Assembly: GCA_947458985.1 (NCBI GenBank)
Contig: CANHBA010000107.1
Coordinates: 1-7,332, forward strand
Length of the DNA stretch: 7,332 nt
Direction of reading: 5' to 3'
Source of the DNA: Flavobacteriales bacterium
GTDB taxonomy: Bacteria > Bacteroidota > Bacteroidia > Flavobacteriales_D > Crocinitomicaceae
The translations under genes and the position numbers were made by a program. Of this stretch, positions 1 through 5,941 are shown one piece after another (within the stretch, counting starts at the first letter, position 1; the number at the start of each line of letters is the position of its first letter). Below the pieces are notes generated by a model. The model ran no database searches. It had not been told where the DNA came from and saw nothing but the letters and a program-made list of their open reading frames with translations.

Positions 1-336
1 ATGCAATCTAACCTTGCTAAAATATTGCTACGTCAAAAGAAATCAACTGATGCAAAAATTTATTTTTTCCAGTCGTTGAATACTCTACGCTTATTATTGC
101 CTAAAAACCACATCTCTTTAAAAATAGCTTTCAATAACTACGCGGTTTGTAATATGGAAATACATGATTTTAAAGAGGCGATTAAGTATTTTCACAAATC
201 CATTCATGTTTTAAAAAATCAAAACGACATCGATTTGAATAATATAAAGGAACAATATGAGAGAATATCACAATGTTACGAACTGATGGGTAATTACCGA
301 CAGCATAAAAAGTACGCAACGAGATCAATAGATTAA
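1..336 (+). CDS. TPR-repeat protein, C-terminal end (probably partial)
   Basis: The reading frame is open from the first base and ends with TAA at 334-336. It encodes 111 residues made of helix-turn-helix repeats. The clearest TPR unit is around residues 42-73 (NNYAV..., then DFKEAIKYFHKSI), with the usual small and aromatic residues at the A/Y/F/A positions. A weaker unit precedes it (about 3-36), and a degenerate third follows (about 80-110, with YERISQCYELMGNY). TPR proteins are protein-protein interaction scaffolds. No catalytic, DNA-binding or membrane segment is visible, so the partner is unknown. The ATG at base 1 may be an internal methionine of a longer protein, because nothing upstream can be seen. 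The DNA is about 30% G+C by hand count of the first 120 bases, lower than the genes to its right. The TPR call is fairly safe; the start is not. Confidence 0.6.
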   Translation: MQSNLAKILLRQKKSTDAKIYFFQSLNTLRLLLPKNHISLKIAFNNYAVCNMEIHDFKEAIKYFHKSIHVLKNQNDIDLNNIKEQYERISQCYELMGNYRQHKKYATRSID

Positions 337-441
337 TTATTTTCTCAATTTGTAAATTCAAGGAATTATTCGAGCATACCTTAATGCTTTGTTAACCGAC
401 CTCGCATTATTGGATGGTGAATTAATTTTCCATTAAAACAA

Positions 442-449
442 TAAATTTG
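442..449 (+). promoter_or_regulatory. possible -7 box upstream of the lipoprotein gene
   Basis: TAAATTTG fits the Bacteroidota -7 consensus TAnnTTTG. The nearest upstream TTG (410-412) is 29 nt away, outside the usual 17-23 nt, so the -33 half is not supported. The box ends only 5 nt before the ATG at 455, which would make the transcript nearly leaderless. The rest of the 337-454 gap is AT-rich, and I see no hairpin or ORF in it. Confidence 0.22.
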
Positions 450-454
450 AAATT

Positions 455-940
455 ATGGTTATTAGAATTCAATTTTTAGAAGTGTTTATGGCGTTAATTA
501 TCCTCCTTTCCTGCCAAACGCAACAAAAACCATCTATTCAAAAGAAACCAGCAACCATAGCGTCTGGTGCTGTATGCCAAATAGAACCAAGTAAAGGCAT
601 GGCCAACCCAATCATGCTTTCAGCAGCAGGGGGTTCTGATATTGGCCGTTTGTTTAATGCGTATTACCGCACTGGTCAGCAAACTAAAATGTATCCGTTG
701 CTCGATAGCAGAACTAAAAAGAGCATGTCAAAAGAAAAGGTATTGCAATTACTGAGTAAACTCGATTTTGGTTATGATATGAAACTAAGCGGAGCAAACA
801 ATGAAGGCCCTAATTACACATTGACCTATACGTGTCAGATTGCGCAAACTAAAGTGGTCAAGCAGCTCAAAGTTATAGTGGAGAATGATACGGCTAGAAT
901 TGTTCCAAGCGATTTTTCACAAGGTAAGCTATTTCAATAG
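455..940 (+). CDS. small lipoprotein, possible NTF2-like (DUF4878-like) domain
   Basis: A 161-residue protein with a lipoprotein signal peptide: Arg4, a hydrophobic stretch at about 10-18, and a lipobox LLSC with the lipidated Cys at residue 20. The start at 455 is preferred over the in-frame ATG at 488, because the latter would leave only eight residues before the Cys. The mature part begins with a Gln/Lys/Pro-rich linker (about 21-35). A mixed alpha/beta domain follows (about 60-155) with a helical first half (GRLFNAYYRTG, then SKEKVLQLLSKLDF) and strand-like segments (YTLTYTCQIA, QLKVIVEND). That order resembles the small cone-shaped DUF4878/NTF2-like lipoproteins common in Bacteroidota, but the match is by pattern only. 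It is probably anchored in the cell envelope. It converges on the gene at 955-1408 with only 14 nt between stop codons. Function is unknown. Confidence 0.6.
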   Translation: MVIRIQFLEVFMALIILLSCQTQQKPSIQKKPATIASGAVCQIEPSKGMANPIMLSAAGGSDIGRLFNAYYRTGQQTKMYPLLDSRTKKSMSKEKVLQLLSKLDFGYDMKLSGANNEGPNYTLTYTCQIAQTKVVKQLKVIVENDTARIVPSDFSQGKLFQ

Positions 941-941
941 T

Positions 942-965
942 ATTGGTAGCGTCATCAATACCAAT
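942..965. terminator. hairpin between convergent genes, weak terminator candidate
   Basis: A perfect 7-bp inverted repeat, ATTGGTA (942-948) and TACCAAT (959-965), encloses a 10-nt loop. It lies just after the lipoprotein stop codon and overlaps the last codons of the convergent gene. Neither strand has a clear T-tract after the stem, so a bidirectional terminator role is only suggested by position. Confidence 0.25.
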
Positions 966-1408
966 CTAGGTCGATTTCATCGAGATCTACCGTTGGAAAG
1001 CCGAATTGCGTTGTCATTTCTTCCATGGTGAAGCGTTTGCCTTGCGGATTGAGTAAAATACAAAGCGCTTGTTGCAGTACTTCTACCTCCAATGTTAATT
1101 TTACTTCCAACTTTTCGATGATCCGAACAGGCGTCTGAAAATGTCCAGAAGAAGCCATCACGGTTTCTCTTTGAGCGCTCAATTGGTGTAGGTTTAGTCT
1201 TGTTGCTAAGAGCATTTGAAAATGACTCGCACAAGAAAAATAGGTGTTGTTGTGTTCATCGACGTAGTCTGATATCGGTAGTTGAAATGCTTGCACCAAC
1301 AATTGCTCTACTTTATCAAACAGCTCACGATTTTCTGATATGAACGCTCCATTTTAAAGAAAGGTATGCTTCAATGAGAATGGACGCTGGATCGACTTGT
1401 ACAGCCAT
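955..1408 (-). pseudogene. hypothetical protein gene with a 1-nt frameshift
   Basis: The minus-strand frame from 955 to about 1353 encodes ..NGAFISENRELFDKVEQ followed by LLVQAFQLPISDY and ends in ..DLDWY, but it has no ATG at its left end. The neighbouring frame starts with a good ATG at 1408 (MAVQVDPASILIEAYLSL) and hits TGA at 1325-1327. Joining the two by skipping one base gives a continuous protein of about 150 residues. The extra base lies between about 1328 and 1355. The simplest place is the four-base A run at 1355-1352 (minus strand), where removing one A gives ..YLSL-NGAFISENRE... A promoter-like site sits correctly upstream of 1408, which supports this start. The product has no signal peptide or membrane segment and ends acidic; I do not recognise the family. 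The break may be a true mutation, a sequencing error at a homopolymer, or less likely programmed +1 frameshifting. Confidence 0.6.
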
Positions 1409-1432
1409 AAAAAATAGAATTTAGCGAAACGT

Positions 1433-1465
1433 CAAATATAGGAAGTTACTTGGCATTCGACCCAA
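1433..1465 (-). promoter_or_regulatory. Bacteroidota-type promoter for the frameshifted gene
   Basis: On the minus strand TTG (1465-1463) is followed after 22 nt by TATATTTG (1440-1433). This matches the TTG-N17-23-TAnnTTTG promoter of the Bacteroidota primary sigma factor. A start site about 6 nt further on would leave a leader of roughly 18-20 nt to the ATG at 1408. It is the only site in the window where both halves fit with the right spacing. Confidence 0.45.
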
Positions 1466-1476
1466 CTGAACAAGGT

Positions 1477-2073
1477 CTACCTCAAAAAATCATAGGTCTT
1501 AAAATGCTGAATGCGCAGCGCTATGCCAAATTCATGGGGTAGGTCTTGCCTACCGCCTATGTAAGTGCGGTGGTAGGCTTCCACTTTGGTTACCCATGCT
1601 TTGGCGCGTTTGGAACCTCCGCTTTCAACATGATATAAACCGAGGCCATAGCGAACAGAAAATTGACCCTGATTGCTGTTGCGAATGTTATTGAGGCTGT
1701 AGCGGTATTCGGGTGTTAGAAAGCATTCGAGTAACTCGGCTTTGCATTTGGCGCCATGTTTTCTTTGATTGAGTTTGATGAGGTTTTTGCGGAGCTGAAG
1801 CCCGGTGAAAAGTCCTTCAAATGTAGGGTTCAGCCCGGGAGCAGGTGGCGCAGCAATTGTGATGCCCATTTCGGGTACTGCGTATTTCCCAAATTGCCGA
1901 CACAAACCAAGTTGGAAGAATGGTGTGGGGGAAGTCAAAGCCTGTTGCGTTGCTGTTGGACGAAGGTTGTACATGCCAAGTACCCCAATGTTCTTCTTTG
2001 TGCGAACGTAGTATTGTGCCTTGCTTTGGTAAATAAAACCAAGAAAGATAAATGTGTAGATGAGCGTTTTCAT
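1477..2073 (-). CDS. secreted, beta-rich outer-membrane-like protein
   Basis: A 198-residue protein with a clear signal peptide (MKTLIYTFIFLGFIYQSKAQ, cleavage likely before or after Gln20). The mature part is rich in alternating hydrophobic/polar segments typical of beta strands: FFQLGLCRQFG (about 52-62), PEMGITIAAP, GLFTGLQLRKN, PEYRYSLNNI, QFSVRYGLGLYHV, WVTKVEAYHRTY and a final FGIALRIQHFKTY. About seven or eight such strands and the length suggest a small outer-membrane beta-barrel. The last residue is Arg, not the Phe/Tyr common in barrel C-termini, and the family is not recognised. It is the last gene of the caspase-like operon, 6 nt after the preceding stop. It may therefore be the surface or export partner, or a target, of those peptidases; that role is inferred from position only. 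Confidence 0.6.
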   Translation of the reverse strand: MKTLIYTFIFLGFIYQSKAQYYVRTKKNIGVLGMYNLRPTATQQALTSPTPFFQLGLCRQFGKYAVPEMGITIAAPPAPGLNPTFEGLFTGLQLRKNLIKLNQRKHGAKCKAELLECFLTPEYRYSLNNIRNSNQGQFSVRYGLGLYHVESGGSKRAKAWVTKVEAYHRTYIGGRQDLPHEFGIALRIQHFKTYDFLR

Positions 2074-2079
2074 ATGGGT

Positions 2080-2853
2080 TTATTTACTTGTTTGTATAAT
2101 AGACTTAATTGTGAAGTTTTCTGGCCCAACAAAAGCAGTATGGTAGTAATGTGCTTTTGGTTTGCTTGGATCTTGGTAACCTGAAATACCGATGGTCTTT
2201 AAATTCAGCGCATTTTTAGAGGTGATGGTTTCAGTTATATAAATTTCATATTGTGGTTCAGAAAAAACTCTAAAGCAATTGGATATCGTTTTGCCTTTTA
2301 GAAGATCATCTAGAAATGAATCATTGAGAATATTTGTTGCGAAATAAGCGCCGGCTCCGGCTATAAAAAAAGGCAAGGATGTATCGCATACACGTTTGGT
2401 GGCCTCCTGAAGGCCGATATCATCTGGGTCGCCGGCAGAACTACCCGCTGATCCGCAGGCGTTTAGATAAATCACAAGTGGTTTGTACTGAAATTTGAGG
2501 CCATCTACAATTTCTTGAGCACTTACATTTTCATTGATGCACAAACCGCCAAACCCTCCAGCTAATCCGCCGTTTCCATAACCATGTCCGGTATAGATGA
2601 AGAAAGAACATGTTTTAGCTTTTGCCTTGATGTTATTCCAATTGGCATGAGGGTAGCAATATTTATAAACTGCTATGCCTTTCTCTTTTAAAGTGATGGC
2701 AATGGATTCCATTCTATATTTGGAGCGACAGGGTGCATCATAACCCACGACGAGTACTGCCGTTTTTTGCGTAGTGCTGATCTGAGTCTTTGTTTGTTCA
2801 GCAAAGAAAACGAACGAGGACACAAGAGAGAAGAAGAGGCTGTATATTTTCAT
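2080..2853 (-). CDS. secreted caspase-like (clan CD) cysteine peptidase, copy B
   Basis: A 257-residue protein with an N-terminal signal peptide (hydrophobic residues about 4-17, cleavage near FFA-EQ). The core is a caspase-haemoglobinase fold. A first strand TAVLVVGYD (31-39) is followed by SFFIYTGHG with the presumed catalytic His90, and then PLVIYLNACGS with the presumed nucleophile Cys133. The acidic DPDD follows (142-145), then a strand LPFFIAGAGAYFAT (160-173). The His-Cys spacing of 43 and the GHG/NAC motifs fit C14 caspases and CHAT-type proteases rather than gingipains. A C-terminal tail of about 65 residues (SKNALNL, then TAFVGP) is shared with copy A. The start follows the copy A stop by one nt (TAA-G-ATG), so translation is probably coupled. 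It is roughly half identical to copy A by eye. It has many cysteines beyond the catalytic one (42, 66, 82, 105, 156, 193), possibly disulfide-bonded after export. Substrate specificity is unknown. Confidence 0.75.
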   Translation of the reverse strand: MKIYSLFFSLVSSFVFFAEQTKTQISTTQKTAVLVVGYDAPCRSKYRMESIAITLKEKGIAVYKYCYPHANWNNIKAKAKTCSFFIYTGHGYGNGGLAGGFGGLCINENVSAQEIVDGLKFQYKPLVIYLNACGSAGSSAGDPDDIGLQEATKRVCDTSLPFFIAGAGAYFATNILNDSFLDDLLKGKTISNCFRVFSEPQYEIYITETITSKNALNLKTIGISGYQDPSKPKAHYYHTAFVGPENFTIKSIIQTSK

Positions 2854-2854
2854 C

Positions 2855-3619
2855 TTATTTACCAGTTTGATTGATGGATTGAAGGGTGTAGGTCAGCGGC
2901 CCAACAAAAGCAGTACCATAGCGCCTTGCCTTTGGATTTTCACTGTCTATATTACCTGCAATCCCGATGTAGTTCAAGTTGAGTGCATTTTTGGAAGCGA
3001 TGGCTTTGTATTTAAAGATGTCTTCCCAGGGGTCAGCATAATTTTTAAAACAGGCGCTTAAGCTTGTGCCTTTCAAGAAGTCTTCTAGAAAACCGGTAAT
3101 CATGCCGCTTGTTGCAAAATAACCTCCGGCGCCAACCATGAAAAAGGGCAGAGCGGTGTCGCTAACGCGTTTGGAGGCTTCTACAATACCGATGTCATCG
3201 GGGTCGTCTTCTGAGGTGCCGTGCGACCCACAAGCGTTGAGGTAAATGATCAATGGTTTGTATTGAAAATCGATGCCGTCTACGATATCTTGGGCCATCA
3301 CAAAATCATTGACATACAGTCCTCCAAATTCACCATCTAGACCGCCATTGCCAAAGCCATGGCCAGTGTAAATGAAAAACGAACAAGTATTGGCCTTTGC
3401 TCGGATATCGCTCCAACGCGCATTGGGATAGTAGAATTTGTAAACAAAAATGCCGTTTTTCTGGAATATGGTCGCTAAGGAATTGAGATGCCCTACCGCG
3501 TGGCTTTGGGCATCATTGCCAACAATAAGGATAGCCGTTTTTTGATTAGGTAAAGGTGTTTTTTGCGCAAAAACAAAAGTTAAAAACAGAAAAGAAATGG
3601 AGAGACAGCGTAGTTTCAT
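2855..3619 (-). CDS. secreted caspase-like (clan CD) cysteine peptidase, copy A
   Basis: A 254-residue protein and the first gene of a three-gene minus-strand run. The signal peptide is clearer than in copy B: Lys2, Arg4, a Phe/Leu-rich core and likely cleavage at VFA-QK near residue 18. The same domain order follows: TAILIVGND strand (28-36), SFFIYTGHG with His87, PLIIYLNACGS with Cys130, DPDD (139-142) and LPFFMVGAGGYFAT (157-170), then the shared C-terminal tail. Both catalytic residues are intact in both copies, so neither is an obvious dead decoy. Copy A has fewer cysteines than copy B. The start at 3619 follows a 100-nt gap after the AAA+ gene that contains a TGTAACCAA motif (3702-3710) and an inverted repeat ending 4 nt before the ATG (3624-3653). 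This suggests control separate from the ATPase gene. Caspase-like folds without export signals act in bacterial cell death; the signal peptide here argues for a periplasmic, surface or extracellular role. Confidence 0.75.
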   Translation of the reverse strand: MKLRCLSISFLFLTFVFAQKTPLPNQKTAILIVGNDAQSHAVGHLNSLATIFQKNGIFVYKFYYPNARWSDIRAKANTCSFFIYTGHGFGNGGLDGEFGGLYVNDFVMAQDIVDGIDFQYKPLIIYLNACGSHGTSEDDPDDIGIVEASKRVSDTALPFFMVGAGGYFATSGMITGFLEDFLKGTSLSACFKNYADPWEDIFKYKAIASKNALNLNYIGIAGNIDSENPKARRYGTAFVGPLTYTLQSINQTGK

Positions 3620-3623
3620 CTTG

Positions 3624-3653
3624 CTTGATTTGAGGGTTCAGTAAAAAATCAAG
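3624..3653 (-). promoter_or_regulatory. inverted repeat in the 5' leader of the caspase operon
   Basis: On the minus strand CTTGATTT (3653-3646) is repeated inverted as AAATCAAG (3631-3624), an 8-bp perfect stem around a 14-nt loop. It ends only 4 nt before the ATG at 3619. In RNA it could mask ribosome access to the start; in DNA it could be an operator. Just upstream, TGTCT/AGACA (3668-3683) forms a smaller 5-bp hairpin. No T-tract follows either stem in the minus-strand direction, so a terminator for the AAA+ gene is not supported. Confidence 0.4.
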
Positions 3654-3701
3654 GTATCGCTGTTTCATGTCTCGTTTTAGACAAGAAGCTCATTTTTAAA
3701 A

Positions 3702-3710
3702 TTGGTTACA
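3702..3710 (-). promoter_or_regulatory. TGTAACCAA motif, copy 1 (ahead of the caspase operon)
   Basis: The minus strand reads TGTAACCAA here, 10 nt after the AAA+ stop codon and 82 nt before the copy A start codon. The same 9-mer in the same orientation relative to the gene lies ahead of the AAA+ gene (5450-5458) and the DnaB-like gene (5882-5890). A shared regulator site is inferred from recurrence and placement only. Confidence 0.35.
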
Positions 3711-3719
3711 TTCGGTTGC

Positions 3720-5402
3720 TCAAATCTCTGCAGCCCCTCTCCCAAAACCAATTGTTTTTGCTGTTTTAGCTGCCATGCTGCGTTCTTCTTCGCAGTACTT
3801 TTCAATTTCAATAAGCGTGGGGTAGGTGCCAACAAGTATTTGGTTGATTTCGCATTTGCGAGCAATGTTGTCAATTTGACCACCAGTGAGTGTGTGAGCC
3901 GCAAGGCTAGCACTTTGAGCTTCGGTCAGAAAGGTGAGCTTGCTTTGCCAAATGGTTTGACGTTGGCGTTGGTCTGGTGCCGCAATTTTAATTTTGAAGA
4001 GAAAACGACGATCGTAGGCGGGGTCGAGGTTTTTAGTAAGGTTGGTGGTGGCGATTAAGATGCCATCGAAATTCTCGAATTCATCGAGGAGGAGATTTTG
4101 AATGGCGTTTTCGGTGTTGGAGGTATTGCCTTGGCCGTCTGTGGTTCTTTTGGAGAGCACAGCATCGGCTTCATTAAAGAATAAAATGGGTGTTTTTTCC
4201 TGAGTAAGCGCATAAGTTTTGTAGTCGTCAAAAATCTTTTTGACCAACTTTTCACTTTCACCAAACCACATTGATTTGGTTTTGGAGATGTCAATTTTGA
4301 TGATTTGACGACCAGTTTGGCGCGCAAGCTGCAAAACCAATTCGGTTTTCCCGGTGCCAGGCTCACCAAAAAGTAAGATGGTCATGCCGGTGCCAAGGTG
4401 TTTGCTTTTGAGCCGTTCGGCGATATCAGTGTAGGTATTGTGCTCAAGTGCAGCCCGCAATTGTTCTATTTGTGCTAGCTCATGGTCGTTATAGAAGAGT
4501 ACTTTTTCAGCAATTTTTTCTGGAAGAAGGACATCGGTGCGTTTAGAGTTTTTGTTTGGCATCTTGATACCGTCGTCTTCTAAAATTGTTTTTGTCTTGT
4601 CTGAGATTAAGAAATCTACATCATTGAAAAAGCGGGCCTCTTTTGTTTCGATCAGGCCATTTTTGATGAGCGGATTTTGCTGATAATAGATCTCTTGCAA
4701 GTATTTGGCGCGCTCTGCATTGCGTCTGATAAGTGTTTTGAGCACGCGGTCTGCATCGACGCGCTTACTGCCAATGATGGTTAGCCAACTCACATAGACC
4801 AAAACGGCAAAATCGATATCGGATAAAGCAAGCGCTTTGATGGTCTTGAAAAACTTGAATTTTTTCTGTGCTTTGGCAAGTTCGTCGAGCTCGTTGTAGA
4901 GGTCCTCAACGCCAATTTCGTCGTCTAGGCAACAAACAATTTTGTCGTACATCATTTCAAGTGCATCTATCAGCGTGCCTTGATATGTTTTTTTTAGAAT
5001 GGGGCAGGGCTTGTTTTTGACAATGGCATCGCAAACTTCTGCAGCAACCGCATAGCTTTTAAAAAAAGGAATATCGGACATTCTTTTGCCCGGCCCTTTT
5101 CGAATGAGTAGGCCATTCTGCACAAAACCATCTAGCAGTGGTAGATGAGGTAAAATTTCAAACGAATTGGTATCAAAGAAGCGACATAAGTCGTTGAATT
5201 CAACTTCTCTGCCATTGAAATACAGGGATAACACAACAGAAAACAAGAACGCTTCTTCTGGGGTTGAAGATAAATACTGCGCAACAAAGTTTGTTTCGGA
5301 CTCTAAAGATTCTAGCGTTTCTGACGAGATGGGCTGGTCTTTGGCAGCTTGACTAATGCGGCGGATGTGATCTAAAATGGAGTTTTGTGTTAGTACTGAC
5401 AT
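3720..5402 (-). CDS. AAA+ ATPase with N-terminal helical/winged-helix-like region
   Basis: A 560-residue cytoplasmic protein with no signal peptide. The classic AAA module covers about 330-530: Walker A GEPGTGKT (346-353), an aromatic pore-loop-like segment MWFGESEK (378-385), Walker B ILFFNEAD (406-413), sensor 1 ATTN (451-454), a double-arginine finger region DPAYDRRF (460-467) and a sensor-2-like GGQIDNIARK (507-516). Walker B has Asn410 where most AAA proteins have Asp; the catalytic Glu411 is kept. Pore loop and paired arginines suggest a hexameric remodelling or unfoldase-type enzyme. The first 330 residues are mostly helical; about 51-105 looks winged-helix-like (AFLFSVVLSLYF, then DGFVQNGLLI). 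Large ATPases of this kind occur widely in Bacteroidota, in some cases near contractile injection systems, but no such genes are visible here. The start at 5402 has no Shine-Dalgarno. It is transcribed divergently from the membrane-protein and DnaB-like genes. Confidence 0.8.
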   Translation of the reverse strand: MSVLTQNSILDHIRRISQAAKDQPISSETLESLESETNFVAQYLSSTPEEAFLFSVVLSLYFNGREVEFNDLCRFFDTNSFEILPHLPLLDGFVQNGLLIRKGPGKRMSDIPFFKSYAVAAEVCDAIVKNKPCPILKKTYQGTLIDALEMMYDKIVCCLDDEIGVEDLYNELDELAKAQKKFKFFKTIKALALSDIDFAVLVYVSWLTIIGSKRVDADRVLKTLIRRNAERAKYLQEIYYQQNPLIKNGLIETKEARFFNDVDFLISDKTKTILEDDGIKMPNKNSKRTDVLLPEKIAEKVLFYNDHELAQIEQLRAALEHNTYTDIAERLKSKHLGTGMTILLFGEPGTGKTELVLQLARQTGRQIIKIDISKTKSMWFGESEKLVKKIFDDYKTYALTQEKTPILFFNEADAVLSKRTTDGQGNTSNTENAIQNLLLDEFENFDGILIATTNLTKNLDPAYDRRFLFKIKIAAPDQRQRQTIWQSKLTFLTEAQSASLAAHTLTGGQIDNIARKCEINQILVGTYPTLIEIEKYCEEERSMAAKTAKTIGFGRGAAEI

Positions 5403-5449
5403 AGGAGAGAAGTTGTTTGTTGGGTCCTCGGTAATGGATAAAAGTCTTT

Positions 5450-5458
5450 TTGGTTACA
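5450..5458 (-). promoter_or_regulatory. TGTAACCAA motif, copy 2 (ahead of the AAA+ gene)
   Basis: The minus strand reads TGTAACCAA, ending 47 nt before the AAA+ start codon. It sits in the 106-nt divergent region 5403-5508, which is very AT-rich on the membrane-protein side. That region holds no perfect TAnnTTTG box on either strand; the nearest on the plus strand is TATAGTTTG (5478-5486), one base too long. Confidence 0.35.
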
Positions 5459-5508
5459 AATTATTTTCAATTATTTTTATAGTTTGCGTATCAAACCAAT
5501 TAGAAACA

Positions 5509-5850
5509 ATGGATCAAAAAAGAAAAGATAAGCTGATAGATAATATGTATACATTCGCTCTTGTTCTTTGGGGCTTAAGTATTCTGTATGGTGCGTTTGT
5601 TGGTTCGAGTAATGGATCGGTATTAGTTGGCGCATTCAAAGGGTTTTTCATAGGACTTGGGATAGCCATTGTCAATAAGATCATTGTGCGTTCAATTGAG
5701 GCGCCAGGCCTCTTGTTAGCTTTTGTAATTCTGCCCCTAATTGGTTATTTAATCGGACTAATATGGGGTGGGAGTGCTACGCTATATGGTGCGGCTATTG
5801 GCCTAGGCGTAGCTATTATAATTGTGGCAGATATGGTTAAAAAAGACTGA
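5509..5850 (+). CDS. small glycine-rich four-helix membrane protein
   Basis: I choose the ATG at 5509 (MDQKRKDK...), giving 113 residues. The frame is open further left (ATGs at 5434 and 5377), but the 5377 start would overlap the AAA+ gene. The 5434 start would add a hydrophobic segment (LFSIIFIVCV) and cannot be excluded. After a charged N-terminus come four hydrophobic segments at about 14-31, 38-60, 65-87 and 91-110, rich in Gly (YGAFVGS, FIGLGIAIV, LIWGGSA, AIGLGVAII). The second pair resembles the first, with IGLGIAIV matching IGLGVAII, so the protein looks like an internally duplicated two-helix hairpin with glycine-packed helices. It ends in ADMVKKD. The family is not recognised; an inner-membrane location is likely. 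It precedes the DnaB-like gene by 91 nt on the same strand and diverges from the AAA+ gene. Confidence 0.6.
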   Translation: MDQKRKDKLIDNMYTFALVLWGLSILYGAFVGSSNGSVLVGAFKGFFIGLGIAIVNKIIVRSIEAPGLLLAFVILPLIGYLIGLIWGGSATLYGAAIGLGVAIIIVADMVKKD

Positions 5851-5858
5851 TATTTTTG
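5851..5858 (+). promoter_or_regulatory. possible -7 box upstream of the DnaB-like gene
   Basis: TATTTTTG fits TAnnTTTG and begins right after the preceding stop codon, 83 nt before the ATG at 5942. The nearest upstream TTG (5822-5824) is 26 nt away, slightly too far. The surrounding 5851-5873 is a T-rich tract, so a chance match is quite possible. Confidence 0.22.
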
Positions 5859-5874
5859 TTTTTATTTTTTTTTC

Positions 5875-5899
5875 AAATTGGTGTAACCAAACACAATTT
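5875..5899 (+). promoter_or_regulatory. bulged hairpin carrying TGTAACCAA motif copy 3
   Basis: AAATTG (5875-5880) plus TGT (5882-5884) pairs with ACA (5891-5893) plus CAATTT (5894-5899), leaving G5881 as a bulge and a 6-nt loop AACCAA. The 9-mer TGTAACCAA occupies 5882-5890, ending 51 nt before the DnaB-like start codon. The T-rich tract lies before, not after, the stem, so this is not an intrinsic terminator for the upstream gene. An operator or leader structure is more likely. Confidence 0.35.
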
Positions 5900-5941
5900 C
5901 AACGTTATGCAACCGCAATCCAACTTTGAAGTTCCATAAAC

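Noticed and set aside
1346..1362. Programmed -1 frameshift at the heptamer T TTA AAA in the frameshifted gene
   Set aside because: The heptamer is in the right register for a -1 slip, but the downstream frame needed is +1, so a -1 slip would not join the two parts.
1586..1593. Fourth copy of the shared motif
   Set aside because: Only eight of nine bases match and it lies inside the coding sequence of the outer-membrane-like gene (codons for Val-Thr-Lys), so it is most likely chance.
1756..2184. Plus-strand open frame of 142 codons opposite the outer-membrane-like gene
   Set aside because: It lies antisense to two well-supported genes, has unusual residue content and no family pattern; it is a shadow frame.
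2080..3619. Gingipain-type (C25) peptidases
   Set aside because: The His-Cys spacing of 43 residues and the GHG/NACGS context fit caspase or CHAT-type proteins better, and the proteins are much shorter than gingipains.
5377..5508. N-terminal extension of the membrane protein starting at ATG 5377
   Set aside because: It would overlap the start of the divergent AAA+ gene and adds non-hydrophobic sequence. The ATG at 5509 gives a normal charged N-terminus. The intermediate ATG at 5434 is kept only as an alternative.
5851..5900. Rho-independent terminator after the membrane-protein gene
   Set aside because: The T-rich tract precedes the hairpin on the plus strand, and on the minus strand the stem is followed by A residues.
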